A stretch of DNA of 64,000 bases from Numida meleagris (taxonomy: Eukaryota > Chordata > Aves > Galliformes > Numididae): contig NC_034414.1 of NCBI RefSeq assembly GCF_002078875.1, positions 11,272,225 to 11,336,224 of the forward strand, in the 5' to 3' direction. The first letter of the stretch is position 1, and the number at the start of each line of letters is the position of its first letter. This document shows positions 25,861 through 38,913 of this stretch, one piece after another. The translations under genes and the position numbers were made by a program. The notes beneath the pieces were generated by a model. The model searched no databases. It saw only the letters and a program-made list of their open reading frames with translations, and was not told where the DNA came from.

Positions 25861-28800
25861 TCAGTTTTGGTGACAGTGAGTTTACTTTTTTAGTACATTT
25901 GTTCTACATATGCAAGCAAAATTCTTAATCTCAGTTAAAACACAGCAACAGTTTTCACAGCCACCCTCACAACCTGCATGTACGTTTTCCCTCATTTGAA
26001 AGTCTGGAGCTAAAATTAATAGTGAAATCCATTCTGAGTGTAAAATCAAATCAACTGTTCTCAGCACACCAGTAACAGCTCACTCACCAGTGTTCAAAGC
26101 TGAACTGTTACTTGGGTCATATTAAGGGCTGAAACAATATTTCTAAACAAGCTATTATCACATTCATGCTGTGCAGCCAGCCATGCCCAAATCTATACTA
26201 TTTAAATGAATCAAGGCCACTAAATGCAACTATTTTCTTGATGGCTTACACAAACAGTTTAGATTTCTTGACCACATTTGACGGTAAAATTAATCCTTAT
26301 GGAAACTGAGCTGGGTACAGTTGAAACAATGAAATAATCTTAAATTTCATGGAATATTAACACAATTAGTGCGTAAGGACTGACCTAAAAGCCCTCAATG
26401 GCTAACATAGCCCCACTTGTGCTGTAACACAAGAGTATGAGAAGTTATTCTCTGGAGATCCATGAAGCCGGGATGAAGCAGCAACCTCTACTACAGATTC
26501 AGGGAGGAATGTAAGTGTCATTACATTTTTCAATCATGTGCCACTTGCAGACTTCAAGATCGTTCACAGATAATTAATTAAATGCTAACAACAGATATTA
26601 TTGACAGAAAAAAATGTGAAATACATGTAAATTCAAGGTTATTCAGCCTAAATAATGACATCAGAAGTACAAGATTGCAGTCATCAGGTCTAACTACAGT
26701 TTACATCCCCACAAACACAATTCTTGTTTCCCGTTGATATTTCATTCTGTACTCAAGTGAGGAAAGTAAAGTTCCACAGTAAGATAAAAAGGGACAAAAC
26801 ACTCATGAGAAATATTGCTAATAATTATTGTGTCTGAACAAAAATCTATTGATTCTGCAAATTGCGTTTTTTATTGTCAGAGAAAAACATTTGTTTTCTG
26901 ACATAACTGCCAAACAGTGCAAAGAAGAACGATCTATTTAACATAAATATGTTCTCATAAGAGCCACAGATTTACTGCTGTTGCCTACATAATTTCAAAT
27001 TTCTCCTGACACGACAGTGTCACCTAGAACATCTAGAAAAGATGACACTGATTCTAAAACAGAGGGATTAATTTTGCAATCTTCAGGCATCCCTAAGAGT
27101 TGTAAAGAAAATCCTGCCTGAACAAGGGCCATGGGACAAGATCCATTCGTGTTTCAGTTAATGCTTTGTTTTGTTTTAAGATGGTGAAATGACAGACAGG
27201 AATTCACCACAGAGGAAAAGGCAGCCTGACTTCATATTTGATGGATGCATTGTTCAAGGTGTGGCTGAATACTGTTAATGAACAACTTTTCTTGCTGCTT
27301 TGTAGCAAAACAATTAATTTCAAAAGCTTAGGTACAAGGTGATTTTTAAAACGGATTTGTGTTGAACATTGAGAGAGAGTTTTACAAAACCAGCTCTCTC
27401 AAATTGTGTGATATTCATGAAATACAGAAAACTTTGCAAAAGGTTTTAGCATGTGTTGGAATCACAGCAATTGTGGCCCATATCCTGGGTGAAATCTGTA
27501 ATTGAATTTGGCACCTTCCAGCATATGCAACATCATTCTTTGTATCAATACAACTAATTCCCTTCCACCCAGTATTTGCTGTTCTCACTTGTCATATCAT
27601 GTCAGTAATTAGATTGCAAGGACCTAGGGCTTGGGTATGCATATGCCATTTCTTCTTGCCTTTCACATGAAGTGCTGAAATTATACTAATTAATAATATA
27701 ATTAATAAGTTATATATCACAAAGGGAGAGAAGCAAAAGCAGCATGATAAAGGGAGCTGTAATTTCATGAGTTATAACAAATGTTAGAAAAAACTCTTAA
27801 GGCTAATTTTTCAAATATTCTGCACCTGTATATATGGGATTTGTGAGTAAAGCCAAGATGTTTTTTTACAAACAAGGCATGTCCAAATATGTTGCCACAT
27901 TTATCTGATTTGGATTAAAAGAAAAGGGGGGGGATTTGCCATGAAATAGGGACTTACATGAAAAATTACAAATGACCTTTTAGAAAAGATGCACTTTCTT
28001 TGAAATTCTAGCCACCCAATTGTAAACATAATCATTTAATATTTGCAGAAGCTGTGAAGGTACTGCAATGCCCACCACACAAACATTTTGGACCACCAAT
28101 TCTCTAAAACTAAGCTACAAATGAAGAAAATATTGTCCCCTTGCTACTTAGTTTTATAGAAAAGACTTGCTGAGATACTTGGCATGTCTATGTGGAAGAA
28201 AAGCAGATGTTTTTAAACATTTTTCTATTGCTGAGATACTAAGGTTCTTGGAGGAGAAAATGGCACACAGGTTATATTTAGAAAAACAGAGAGTTGTAAA
28301 AAGAAGAGAACTCATCGGGAAGCTGTACAGTGCTCTTCCCTTAATGTATTAATATCCCTACCCCATTTCTTTACTCAAGGAGGTAAGAAAAAGGGGCAAG
28401 ATTCTTCCCTCTTCCATAGAGCACAACAGTGGATTTCTCCATCAGCTGAAAATTCACTTGTGCCTGATAATTTCATACTATTTTAAGCAGCTTCAACCTC
28501 CTTTTTCAATATTGGAGCAAAATAAAGATATGTACAGAGCTATAAGAATCAGGACCACGGGTTTTTTGACACCTGTGGTGGCTCTACATGGACTTCAGAG
28601 TGTGAAAAAATGTTTTAAACCGCTGAACTGCTATATTTAATTTTTCACTCACTCCACTTAGAAGTAGCTAAGCAAACTGACAGATGCTTTCAGCATTTGT
28701 GACAATAATTTTCTCATGGGCAAAGATTTTCTGTGTAAAACTGCAGCCCACAGTTACTTTTTACAGCTTTATTCTAAATTCCTGAAAAAAAAAAATGTTT

Positions 28801-29639
28801 TACTATATAATGGATATTGTGACAAGCTTTAACTGTATCTGTGGTAATGGGCACCCCTTAAAACTGGGTATTGGAACAGTGGTTGTACAACATTAGAAAC
28901 TATAATTAGAATTTTTAAAATAAAAGCGTTATTCTAAAAGAATCAATTACTGTAACATAGAAACAGCAAACGAAAAAGCCTGATGTTTAGCAGTAGGAAA
29001 AAATACCTCAGACAGTTGAAAATCAAAAGGCAACGCTTGCGGAGAACATCCAGATTTATTATGCTGAAAGTGAGAAGCATACTACATGTTTAATATTAGT
29101 GTCTTGAGAGAAGTAGGTTTCAGTGCAATAGGAAAAATCAGTCCACACACCCTCAGCTCAGATTTTTCAGTACTCAGAGTGGGAGTTCCCTCTGTAAAAT
29201 GTTATGGGGATGCTGGCAAGAAGATTCATAGAGCGGTTACCATCAGAAAAGTGATGGGATGGTCCTTAACAACAGAAGGTCTTATTCCTATCCCATTTGC
29301 AGACACTGAGCTACTGAGGCACTGAACCTCATCCAATACAACTGAAATTCTGTGCCTAAGTTCTTTATCACAGATTCCTGATCTGTTACAAGTTACTCTG
29401 AAAAGTATGAGCGTATCACTGACATTTCAGGCATAACCAAATAGATTCATATGTGTTAAAAGTGGCAATCACAATGAATGAAAGCCATCTTTTAGATTCT
29501 GGTCTAATTAATCAGGATATTAATAATTTATTGCAATTTAAATAATAAAGGTATACTTAAGAGAAAAAAAATTTAAAGACCTATAACAAGAATTCAGAGG
29601 AATAAAAATTCCAGTGCTTAAGCTTACTGCACTCTCTCT

Positions 29640-30130
29640 GGAAACACTTCTTTGTTTTCAGACAGCTTTCACTGTTTTCTGATTTTCATCTTTCCCTTCT
29701 CAACTGCCATGGCAACTATTACAAATATTTATGTGCGACAAATACTGGCGTGGAGAGGCATTCTTTCCTCCAGTATTTATGAAGCGCTGTCACAAAAGTG
29801 GGCGATGCTTTGTCATGCATATACTACCTTCTGTTTACACCTCTGCATAGGAGGGTGTTAAACAAGTTACCTCACGGGTTTGGACTGTGTTGGCAGCCTG
29901 CCAGGATTGATCTGCCTGCAAAAATATGGTTCCCTTTCACCTACCTCTTCAGCCGATCAAAGCCAACCTTCTTTGGAGTTAAGAAGGAACTGTCTCGTCC
30001 TTTTGTATACGCAGTTATTTGCTGTCGGGCATATGTGAGCATGCTGGAGATTTAAGCATATGATAGAAGTACTCCTTTAAGAAAGAAATGGTGTGCTTTT
30101 TACTGAAGAAATTTGAAAAATCCGGGCAGT
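29640..30130. promoter_or_regulatory. Candidate intronic regulatory island with X-box-like motif
   Basis: About 0.5 kb of more balanced base composition with several CpGs, unlike the AT-rich surroundings. ACTGCCATGGCAAC at 29703-29716 resembles the palindromic RFX X-box (GTTGCCATGGCAAC) at 12 of 14 positions on the reverse strand. The short open frames here (60-85 codons) overlap in different frames and look like chance. No repeat family is recognised. Confidence 0.2.
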
Positions 30131-31645
30131 CGTCACAATGGCTGCCCTACCACTGGGACAGCAGAAATTAAGTTTTGACAGATGGACTTTTTTGGATCTG
30201 GACAAGGTGGCAGCTTCTCCTTACCCTTAGGTTATCAGCCTTGTACTACTTCTGTAACTCTTTTTTTGTGTTTCTCCTCAGAAGTCTAAGAAACTACCTT
30301 CTACATTGGAAAGGCTCCCTGTGTTCCCCTAGTTGGCTCATTCCTCTCCTCCATCAGTGACTCCAGTTCAGTGCTGCTCTGCTGCCATTGCAACCCCTCA
30401 TCTGCTCACAACATTGTGAAAAGGGGTTAAATCTGTGAGGATTCCTAAAACCATTTCTTTTCTTCTCTTTCATTCAATTTCCCTTGCTTTTGGGCTCTCA
30501 TTAGCTCATTTTGTGCTACAAAATGCCTTGCAATGTGGCTAGCTAAAGTCAAATCTGAATAGGAAGTTGAGAGCATTCTACGGACTTAAAAAGAGCAATT
30601 GCAGTAACTGCAATATTGAGCAAATCCTCAATTTTGTACGCTGGTCAGCAAATGCACTGTCTGAAATGCTGCAGAACTGGATTCTATGCTATTACTGAAT
30701 AGAAATAGAAGTAAAGTTGAGCTCACACTCCTGTATGACAAGCTTGGGTTCACGTTCAAAATCAGGTACAGACTGAAACCTGCATATATCTGAATTGGAA
30801 TTAATAAGATTAAGCTAGGGCTTACTACTGCAACTAGTCTTTTACCAACGGTTAGGCAGCGTGCAATCTCCATTTGGCTTGCCTTCAACCTATTTGATGA
30901 ATGGTCAAGGATGCCAGGATCAAACATGTAAGGCTTAAAACTACATTTCAAACAGTGACTTGGTATATAGAAAAACACAATCTTTAAACCAGAGAACCTA
31001 CACATCAAAGTAGGAGACAGCAGGCAGTGAAAGGGTGGACATATGCACTAGCGAGAACACAGGCACTACAGAAGTTTATTTGACTAGAAGACAGGCTGGT
31101 ACCAAGCCCAAGCTGAGGGCCCGCAGATACATCTCAATGACTGACTTGACATCTAGCATCTATGTTCATTGTGAAGGTGATCTTTGGGAGATTTTGAAAA
31201 GTAATAGTCTAATACAAGAATAAAATAAATACATAGATAAAGTGTACAGGCAGATCCCACAGTCATATTATAAAATTATTTTTTTCTCAACTTGCAGGGA
31301 TGGACCTATTCCTCCTAACTGTGGATCACTGCTTAGCACACTCTGGCAGATTAGTATCAAAGGAAGAAGCAGCAAGTGTTATGCAAAGCTTACAGACTCA
31401 GAAAGACTACCACATAAGAAATAGAACAAATAAAAACATCAAAATAGGACTCAGAAGAAAAGGGCTTTGTGAGGCCCATATTGTGAGGCCAAATATTTAA
31501 CTAGTAAGCCCCTGATTCTAATGTATAAACACAAATGAACACTGAACTTGGAACTAAATGTTAATGCTAATATGGCATTTTCATCTGTTTCCAGTTGCTT
31601 TATAAAAGTGAATTTGGCTTCACAATGCATCTATTTTTTCATGTT

Positions 31646-31760
31646 GGGAAACAGGACATAGAGAAGTTATTTCTCTTTCACAAAATCACATAGTGAGGCA
31701 GTAGCAAAACAATAACATTCAGATGTTGTTGCCCTGAGCCCAGGATCCAACCAAGAAAAC
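31646..31760 (-). mobile_element. Probable MIR-like SINE relic
   Basis: The plus strand reads GGGAAACAGGACATAGAGAA, then a stretch resembling CTTTCACAAAATCACATAGTG and AGGCAGTAGC. The order matches the reverse complement of MIR (GAAACTGAGGCACAGAGAGG, CAAGGTCACACAGCTAGTAA, GTGGCAGAGC), with heavy divergence. The tRNA-derived end is not clear. Alternative: chance similarity. Confidence 0.4.
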
Positions 31761-33232
31761 CATATTTAAACAGATCCAATTCTTTGTCAGGAATGACGAT
31801 CAGGTCTTGATGGAATTTGAATCCCTACAACCGCTGAAGGAAACTACACTGCAACCTAAGTTAAGGTAAAATCAGTAATTGTCAACAGGAACATTAAGTC
31901 TATTCTGCAGATTACTATCTACTACAAAGCAAAATCTTAGCATACTTCCTACAAACTTTCCATAGCATTTCACCACAAGCATAAAAAGTGGAAGGATCTT
32001 AAAACATAGTGTGTTACACAAGCACGAGATGTATGTGATTTGATAGAGGCAGTACTATCACCAACAGTGAAAGGAATTTGTTTTTTAAACCTGAGCCAAG
32101 AAAATGTGTTCAGAACACCCAAGATTCTAAGATAAAATAACTAAATATTTTAGGCTCCTCCACCTGGAATTTAACAATGACCAATGACTCTTGCCTATAT
32201 TCTACCACATTCTGGTCAGTTGATGTATGTCAGTCATGTTCAAAGAGGAGCTTTAGCTACGTACAGATTCAAAGCTGTCTCGGTGTGCCCATGCTAGTTA
32301 ACAATTCTTCAGTACCTGACAGTCTCAAATGCTCAAAATTATGAAGCAACCTACAGAAATAATGTTTCTTTAAAAATGATGAGGTTTGGAGAAAAAAAAT
32401 CTTGCTTAGTTCTATAACTGGTTGTTTATAATTCCACATTCCAGTTGCTGAACATTTATGAGAGTCTCAAATCATGTTTTTTGACTTAGCCAACTACAAT
32501 TGTATTACATACTTTAACATGACAACTTGGATTTCCAGGTAATGATACACTTCTAAGAGTTGGGGATTATTCATCAAATGGTGTCACAGTCAGATGTTTT
32601 TGTATACAGTCTGAACATGATTTTTAATACAGTTAGCCCAGTCCTGCTGGTAACTAAGGAAGTAATAGGGATGTTGTTTTACGTCATATTTAATATAAAA
32701 CTCTTATAGATTATTATCAGGCCTCCATTTAGATGACAGTTAGGTCACTCAGAGTAATACAGGCTTTGAATACAGCTTCATATGCAAATTAATCTCTGAA
32801 AGGACACCTGGTTGCCATTAGTCTAAAAAATGTTTCACACACTGGTCAGGGATGACAAGTATAAGGCCTGATGTTCATTCTGCAATGTCCTTCCAAATTT
32901 AGGTCTTATAATTTCATAAAGTCAAATGTAGAGAATTTCAAGACTTCTCTTATAATTCATGTTTTAAAAAATTACACATGTAGTTTCAAATTCTGATCAA
33001 TAACCAAATACCACAAGTACTCCTAGAATTAAAGGAAAATGTGACTCAGATCCCGTCAAAGTCAGATCTCTGCCATACATTATAGATAAGGAATAGACAG
33101 AAATCATTGCTAGACACTATTACGAAGGCTCTCCATAAACCAAAAAAGCTTGCTGATATTTCTTGTAACAAATTACTTGAACCTTAAAGGCTGTGTCAAA
33201 GCTATGAGACCCAGGAGCACTTCCCAGATCTT

Positions 33233-33266
33233 GTCTGTCTCAGCTGCATGCTGAGACGAGACAGAC
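33233..33266. repeat. Stem-loop with perfect 8 bp core
   Basis: GTCTCAGC (33237-33244) pairs with GCTGAGAC (33250-33257) around TGCAT. Alternatively CTCAGC/GCTGAG extends after a five-base bulge to GTCTGT (33233-33238) with ACAGAC (33261-33266). It lies in a 411 bp open stretch on the SOX6 strand that has no recognised domain. Confidence 0.6.
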
Positions 33267-34993
33267 ATGCACCGTGTCTCTGCATGCTTAGTTTCCTTTT
33301 GAAATGCAGGTGCGCAGGTAGACATGGAGTGGAACTGTGGAAGTGCACTCCCATGGATCCCTTGGTGTAGATCAGCAAGGGATCAGGATGCAGTTCAAAC
33401 TGCTTTTCTCCACAGTTTACTGCCAAAAGTGCAACTAAAATTGGACTGCTTGGCTCAGGAGCTTTTTTGTACCCTTCTCCCCGAAAAAGCCCTCTACAGA
33501 TAGTTAATATGTCTTTTCTAAATATAATATATTTCATAGTTTTGAAGTTTGAACATTCTGGAGACTGAAGTAAACCATCTGATAGATCTAATAGCCATGC
33601 ACTCACTGTCACAAATTCATGTGGACCTCATAGATCTGATGAAAAAAAAGAAATGGAGTCTAAAGTTGGCCACTAGTACGTTACTTTGGAAATGTTTATT
33701 TTCTATATGACTGCATAAAAGTAAACAACAAAAGTGATAAGTATTATCTAAAAGTTGTCTATAGCATTGTGCACTCAAATTAAAAAAAAAAAACTGGTAA
33801 AGAAAAGATTAACATTAAGTAAGAATGACAAAACAGAAAGGAAGGTGTGTGAAACACACAAAGTCTTAGAAGGTTATGATGATGATCATTAGGAATCTTT
33901 GACATGCACTTGAGATTGTGACCTAGGCAACACACTACAATGCAACAAAACTCTCTTCTTAGAGGAGGCTGAAGGAAAAGTTGTCAAGTTCCTTAGTAAC
34001 CTGATATTGAAATGGACACATATACACAAGCACAAAATATTGGCAACATATATAAAACAGTCTGGGACATAACAGAACTAGGAACATCTGTAGTATCTTC
34101 ATGGCAATTGGGAAGAAGTTGTTATATCTGAAAATGAACAGAGCCTGTAGCATGGTACATAACATGAGAGGCAACAGTCTAACTGCTGACATTTCAGCAG
34201 GACTGTTTTCAGTAGGCTTCTACTCTAAGAGATGCCACATCAGAAGCGTCACCACCTAGCTATCTTGCCAAAGAAGCAAAACTTGAGAGATATTTTGAAG
34301 GTCTTTTTTATATCCAGCTAATGTCTAAGTTCACATCGTGTATAACTAGAAGGACAAACGAGCAGCTCAGTTTGAAATCCTGCCAGCATTTTTCACATCT
34401 CAGCAAAGGTGCTGGCCCAAAACCTCTCTTCCAGAGACATCTCTTGGCTGCTAAACAAAGTACGGAAATCTGAATCCATTCATGAACTCAGATTTCCCAT
34501 GTAGCAACACACCATACCTCAAGCTGCCCCACCAGCTCTAGAAAGACACTGTCCTTAAACTGGCACAGATCACTGTATCTTGGGTTACATATGTCAAAGT
34601 TTCATTGTGCACTATCCAGTAAAAAGAGGGGATGTTGGTATCATGAGGTCTATAAGGATACTAAATTAATAATACTAGAAAGAAGATGGTAGAATTGAAG
34701 GAAATGATTTAAACTTAGATAGTTGAGAGATATTTTGGAACCAATAACTGTGTATGTATCTGTAAGTATCCTGTTGCAACTTTTCATCCCAACTGAGTAA
34801 AAAATACTCTTCAAGATGTTGTAACATGAGATGTTCCACAGAAGGATGGGAACTCCTTCTCAATGCAGTTTATAAATAAATGATTAGTCACTTAGCAATT
34901 TTTAAAGTCCATACATCTCCAAACTCTTTTTTCCAGAAAAAAAAACCAACACAGAATCCGGAAATTATTGGTTTGATAATGATCTATTACAAA

Positions 34994-35035
34994 ATATGTA
35001 TATACATATATACGTACATACACATATATGTATAC
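34994..35035. repeat. 42-base alternating purine-pyrimidine tract
   Basis: Every step from 34994 to 35035 alternates purine and pyrimidine (TA, CA and CG steps, with ACATATATACGTACATAC in the middle). Such tracts can adopt Z-DNA or cruciform structures and are usually polymorphic microsatellites. Confidence 0.85.
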
Positions 35036-35362
35036 TGGGAACATCTGAAATGTTTCAATAAGATGTTGATCTCCTAATGAATATTATTTGTAATAAAACA
35101 ATTGATAAGCTTCAGTCACCATCTTATGTTACTGTTAAGGAGACCAGAAAGCTTGATTATGAAAAATTACTTTAAAATAATTGTTTAAGCAAAGACTTGA
35201 AGGCATGTGCTCATAGTACATGTCAGTTCCACCTGACAAGCTTTAAGCCAATAAGTAGGAATATTTTGCTGAAGTAAATTGGAGTGTTGCTATTCCTCTG
35301 TATGAATGAGTCAATACAGGAACATCTTGGATCTCAACATTTACCTTTCTGCATTTTTTTTG

Positions 35363-35400
35363 AAGGTGCTTTAGGCACCTTAATGAGGGACTCATTAAGG
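35363..35400. repeat. Two adjacent, overlapping perfect hairpins
   Basis: AAGGTGC (35363-35369) pairs with GCACCTT (35375-35381) around TTTAG. CCTTAATGAG (35378-35387) pairs with CTCATTAAGG (35391-35400) around GGA. The four bases 35378-35381 belong to both stems, so the structures are mutually exclusive at full length. No family is identified. Confidence 0.75.
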
Positions 35401-36364
35401 ACAATGTAGGTGTGCTGGCAATCAAGGCTTTAACTTGTTTTATCATAGGCATTTCACTATTTGTACAGTAAAGAAAAGGTAGCAATTACATGTGCTGTTG
35501 TTTTTAGACTTCCAAATGAAAAGAAAATTTGTGAGGCCTTATCTAGACCATTTATTTTTGAGTCACAGAGATAAGAACGGAATATGTGCTCAGATAAATA
35601 TTTCTCTATACAGAAAACATCAGTGCATTTTTATCAGACAAATTCTGTCTGCATTTCAAGAATCATTTTAAAATTGCCCTATTTGTCAAGAGTCACAAGC
35701 TTATTTTCTTTTGATCCAAGACAAAAGTAAATTGTGAACTTGTAAAATGTTTGGATATTAACAGAAAATAATTAGAGATATTTTAATCTTTTCCTGAAGA
35801 ACAGTGGTATAAGTAGAACTTGTTCAGGAAAAAAAAGAAGACGAAGAAGAAGTAAACTGAAGGGGCAACATGGTATTTTTTGCTGAGTAGTAGATTAATC
35901 TTACTACAGTGACTGGTAGGGTTCATATCTACCTACATGCTCATTTGCAATGTATCATAGGGTATACACTTTCCAAGGTTAAAATCAGCCTTGAGAAACA
36001 CTGAGTTCCATCTGTGGCTTGACACTGTATGCCTGATATATTGAATAGGTCAATAAAATCTGTGCAAATGTACTGAAGCTTTATATCATGTATAAGACAT
36101 TCATATAAAAATGTGAAATATTTTTACATTATCTCTTGACAGCTGTCTGTCAAAAAAAGTGTGCATGCTATATCCCAAATAGTTGGTGAGTGCAACAATA
36201 GGCAGTCTCCTTGAAGAGCTCTAACTTTCTCCAAAGCTGCTTAATCCTTAAAAATTGAAAGAATATATACATATATATCTGTTGCCTCGCTGAGATGATT
36301 TTCTCAGTGTTTCCTACACTTTTGTTAGTAGTATAAAATGTATAAACTTAATTGTCAGCTGGCT

Positions 36365-36386
36365 GGGGGGAAGGGGGGGGGAAGGG
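36365..36386 (+). repeat. G-rich tract (possible quadruplex)
   Basis: Runs of six, nine and three G separated by AA on the plus strand, about 215 bp into the intron downstream (gene sense) of the 109 bp exon. The SOX6 transcript has C here, so any quadruplex would be on the template DNA strand. Confidence 0.7.
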
Positions 36387-36580
36387 AACAGCTGCACTGC
36401 AGGAGGGTTTAGAGTATTTATGCAAAGCAGTACTTTTAACGGATCTACCCTTCGCCATTTAGTTACTAAAACAAAAACAAAACAAAAAAAAGTGTTGCCC
36501 TAGAACAGCTAGAGGGTATCTATGACACTGGTAGCATTTCAGCTACACAACCATTCTGTGATGCAATGTTGAATAACCTA

Positions 36581-36739
<159 letters not shown>

Positions 36740-37336
36740 CTATATATATTAGTTCTCTTAGTGTGCCTGTGCATGTATGTATGCAGTGACATGTGCCTTG
36801 TTTTTTAAATACCAACAATGAGTGCATTTAATTAAAAATTTAACTCAGAGACTATTTTTTACAGATTCTGAACGTTTGCATTTATGAAAATCAGTTTTAA
36901 ATGTGAAACATATACAGAAGCTTTGAAATTATTTTGATCTGCACTGCCATAATGCATATATGATTGTACATGCAAATACAAAACACACTTGGCAGGAAAC
37001 AGTGCCAACTGATGCTGCTCACTTTGCCTTACCACATATTTCAAACTTAAACTGGAGAAGACAGCCAACATTTGGGAGATATAAAAATTCAGAAATTGAA
37101 AGAATTTGTATTAAAAAATAATGCTAATTTAATGGAAAAAAAAACAAAAACACCACTTTTCCCCACTATGAGAATCAGTTTAGCCATCATACCTCAAAGA
37201 ATACACAAGTCTAAATTTTATGCGAGTTTTTCAAAGATGAGTATTTTAAAGAAGTAAAAATAGATGATAGAAATGACAGTATTATTTTGTCTGGGAATTT
37301 AAATTGAACCTCAGTGGAAAAGGAACCTGAGGAGTT

Positions 37337-37409
37337 AAGAGGAGAAAGGGAGAGGGAAGTGGAGGGGGAAGGGAAAAGGATAGGGAAAGGAAAGGAAAAA
37401 GGAAAGAAG
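37337..37409. repeat. Purine-rich tract
   Basis: An almost pure A/G stretch with G-runs (GGGAGAGGGAAGTGGAGGGG around 37348-37367) followed by repeated GGAAA units. It is pyrimidine-rich in the SOX6 transcript, about 0.6 kb before the acceptor of the 109 bp exon. It is compatible with triplex or quadruplex DNA. Confidence 0.8.
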
Positions 37410-38835
37410 CGCAAACTCCTAGGAAAAATAAAATACAAAAAGCTTTTGAAAGCTGGAGACCTCCATAGGAAAGTTGAAACTGGAAACTGAAAGGTATTTT
37501 ATGTGTTAACCCAGTTAGTTCTTCAATCAGCTACTGGACAAGGTCAGTACAATTGACAGCGTAGAACCGTCCCACAATAGTAGTCTCTGTAGTGCTGTGT
37601 ATCAGTAGCAAAACATTCAATGGTTATCATTAATTTAGCGTTCTCATTTGAAGGAACATAACATGTTTTCCCTCTTGCCTTGTTGTTACCTCTTCAGACT
37701 AAACTTGGCATTATGTTGTACTTGTGAATGAATGAAACCTTGTTGTTCATTACTATGAAACAATATTAAATGTCATGTCAGCTTGAATTTACAGACATGA
37801 AATACCAGCTTTCAGCTCTACGAACAGTTTCTCCATGTTATACTTAATGCATTATGCAGAAGTAGAGTGCTGATTGCTGTTCAGTCTATTGTTCAATGAC
37901 CTAGTTCTGTGCTGTGTATGCTAGACATAAAGGAAAAGATTATGAGTTTCTCTCCTGCAAAAGGGTTAGAAAATTGCAAATGTTCTTACGAACAAAACAT
38001 ACTTGATGGCCTTGACTTCTCATTTGCTCCACCTCCAAATATTTCTTTGTATTACCACTATATTTTAATAATATGCTTCAGAAATAAGACCTATCAGCCA
38101 AACAGTTCAGGAATTCTTTTGATTCCCCATTCTTTTGATTCCTCCAATCATGGATCATTGTCATTTTTAAATTTGCAGGGGAAGGAAAAAAAGCACAAAA
38201 AACCTGATGCTGGATTTGCTATAAATTACTATAAATATTATATTAGTTTCTAAAAGTTTCTCGGAATCTTCCAATCGTAACAGAAGAGCTCTGCACTTGA
38301 TATTCACTTAACTTATTTTCCTTTGTAAAATCTGTGGCTGATGAAGGAGCATATGTATACAATGGAACTCATAGAAAAAAGGAGTTACAAATGAAATGTG
38401 ACTGCAGAAACGGACTGTAATACTTGAGGCCTAATACTGCACTGAATTATGCTGTGCAATGCAACAATACATCCTGAATCATCAGGATGGGTTCTGTTTT
38501 ACTGGTAGACAGAATAAAAAATAAGTTTATCAAAGATTCTGCATTCCATTGCAAAAGGCAGATTTGCAGTTGAGATAAAAACAAAGATCAGTACTAAGAA
38601 AACAGCTTCTCACATATATATTGTCTCTAACAAAATATTTGCACTAAAAGCTTTTTCTTAAGGATGTTAACACAGCACCTGCAGTACTCTTGGAAGAACT
38701 GCCTTTAAATGTGTTTCAGAAGAAATACCTTTCTGCTATAAAAATCAACAGACCCTGCTACATATCAATATGCACATTTGAAATAACTTTCTAGTCATTC
38801 ATTCTCTTTGATTTTACCAGAAAATATTCTGTTGG

Positions 38836-38913
38836 AAAAAAAAAAAAAAAGAAAAAAGAAAAAAGAAAAAAGAGAAAAAAGAAAAAAAAAAAGAAGTGGA
38901 AAAAGAAAAAAAA
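38836..38913. repeat. A-rich (A6G)n-type microsatellite
   Basis: An A-run followed by repeated GAAAAAA units, then interrupted A/G sequence. It is low complexity and probably length-variable. The 89-codon Phe/Ser-rich minus-strand frame across it (38814-39083) is an artefact of this composition. Confidence 0.85.

Noticed and set aside
29281..29330. Possible third MIR-like relic (CCCATTTGCAGACACTGAGC and nearby GAGGCACTGA)
   Set aside because: Resemblance to the MIR 3' segment covers only about 40 bases; too short and diverged to support.
30628..31008. 126-codon minus-strand open frame
   Set aside because: Hydrophobic, low-complexity composition with no family resemblance and no supporting splice context.
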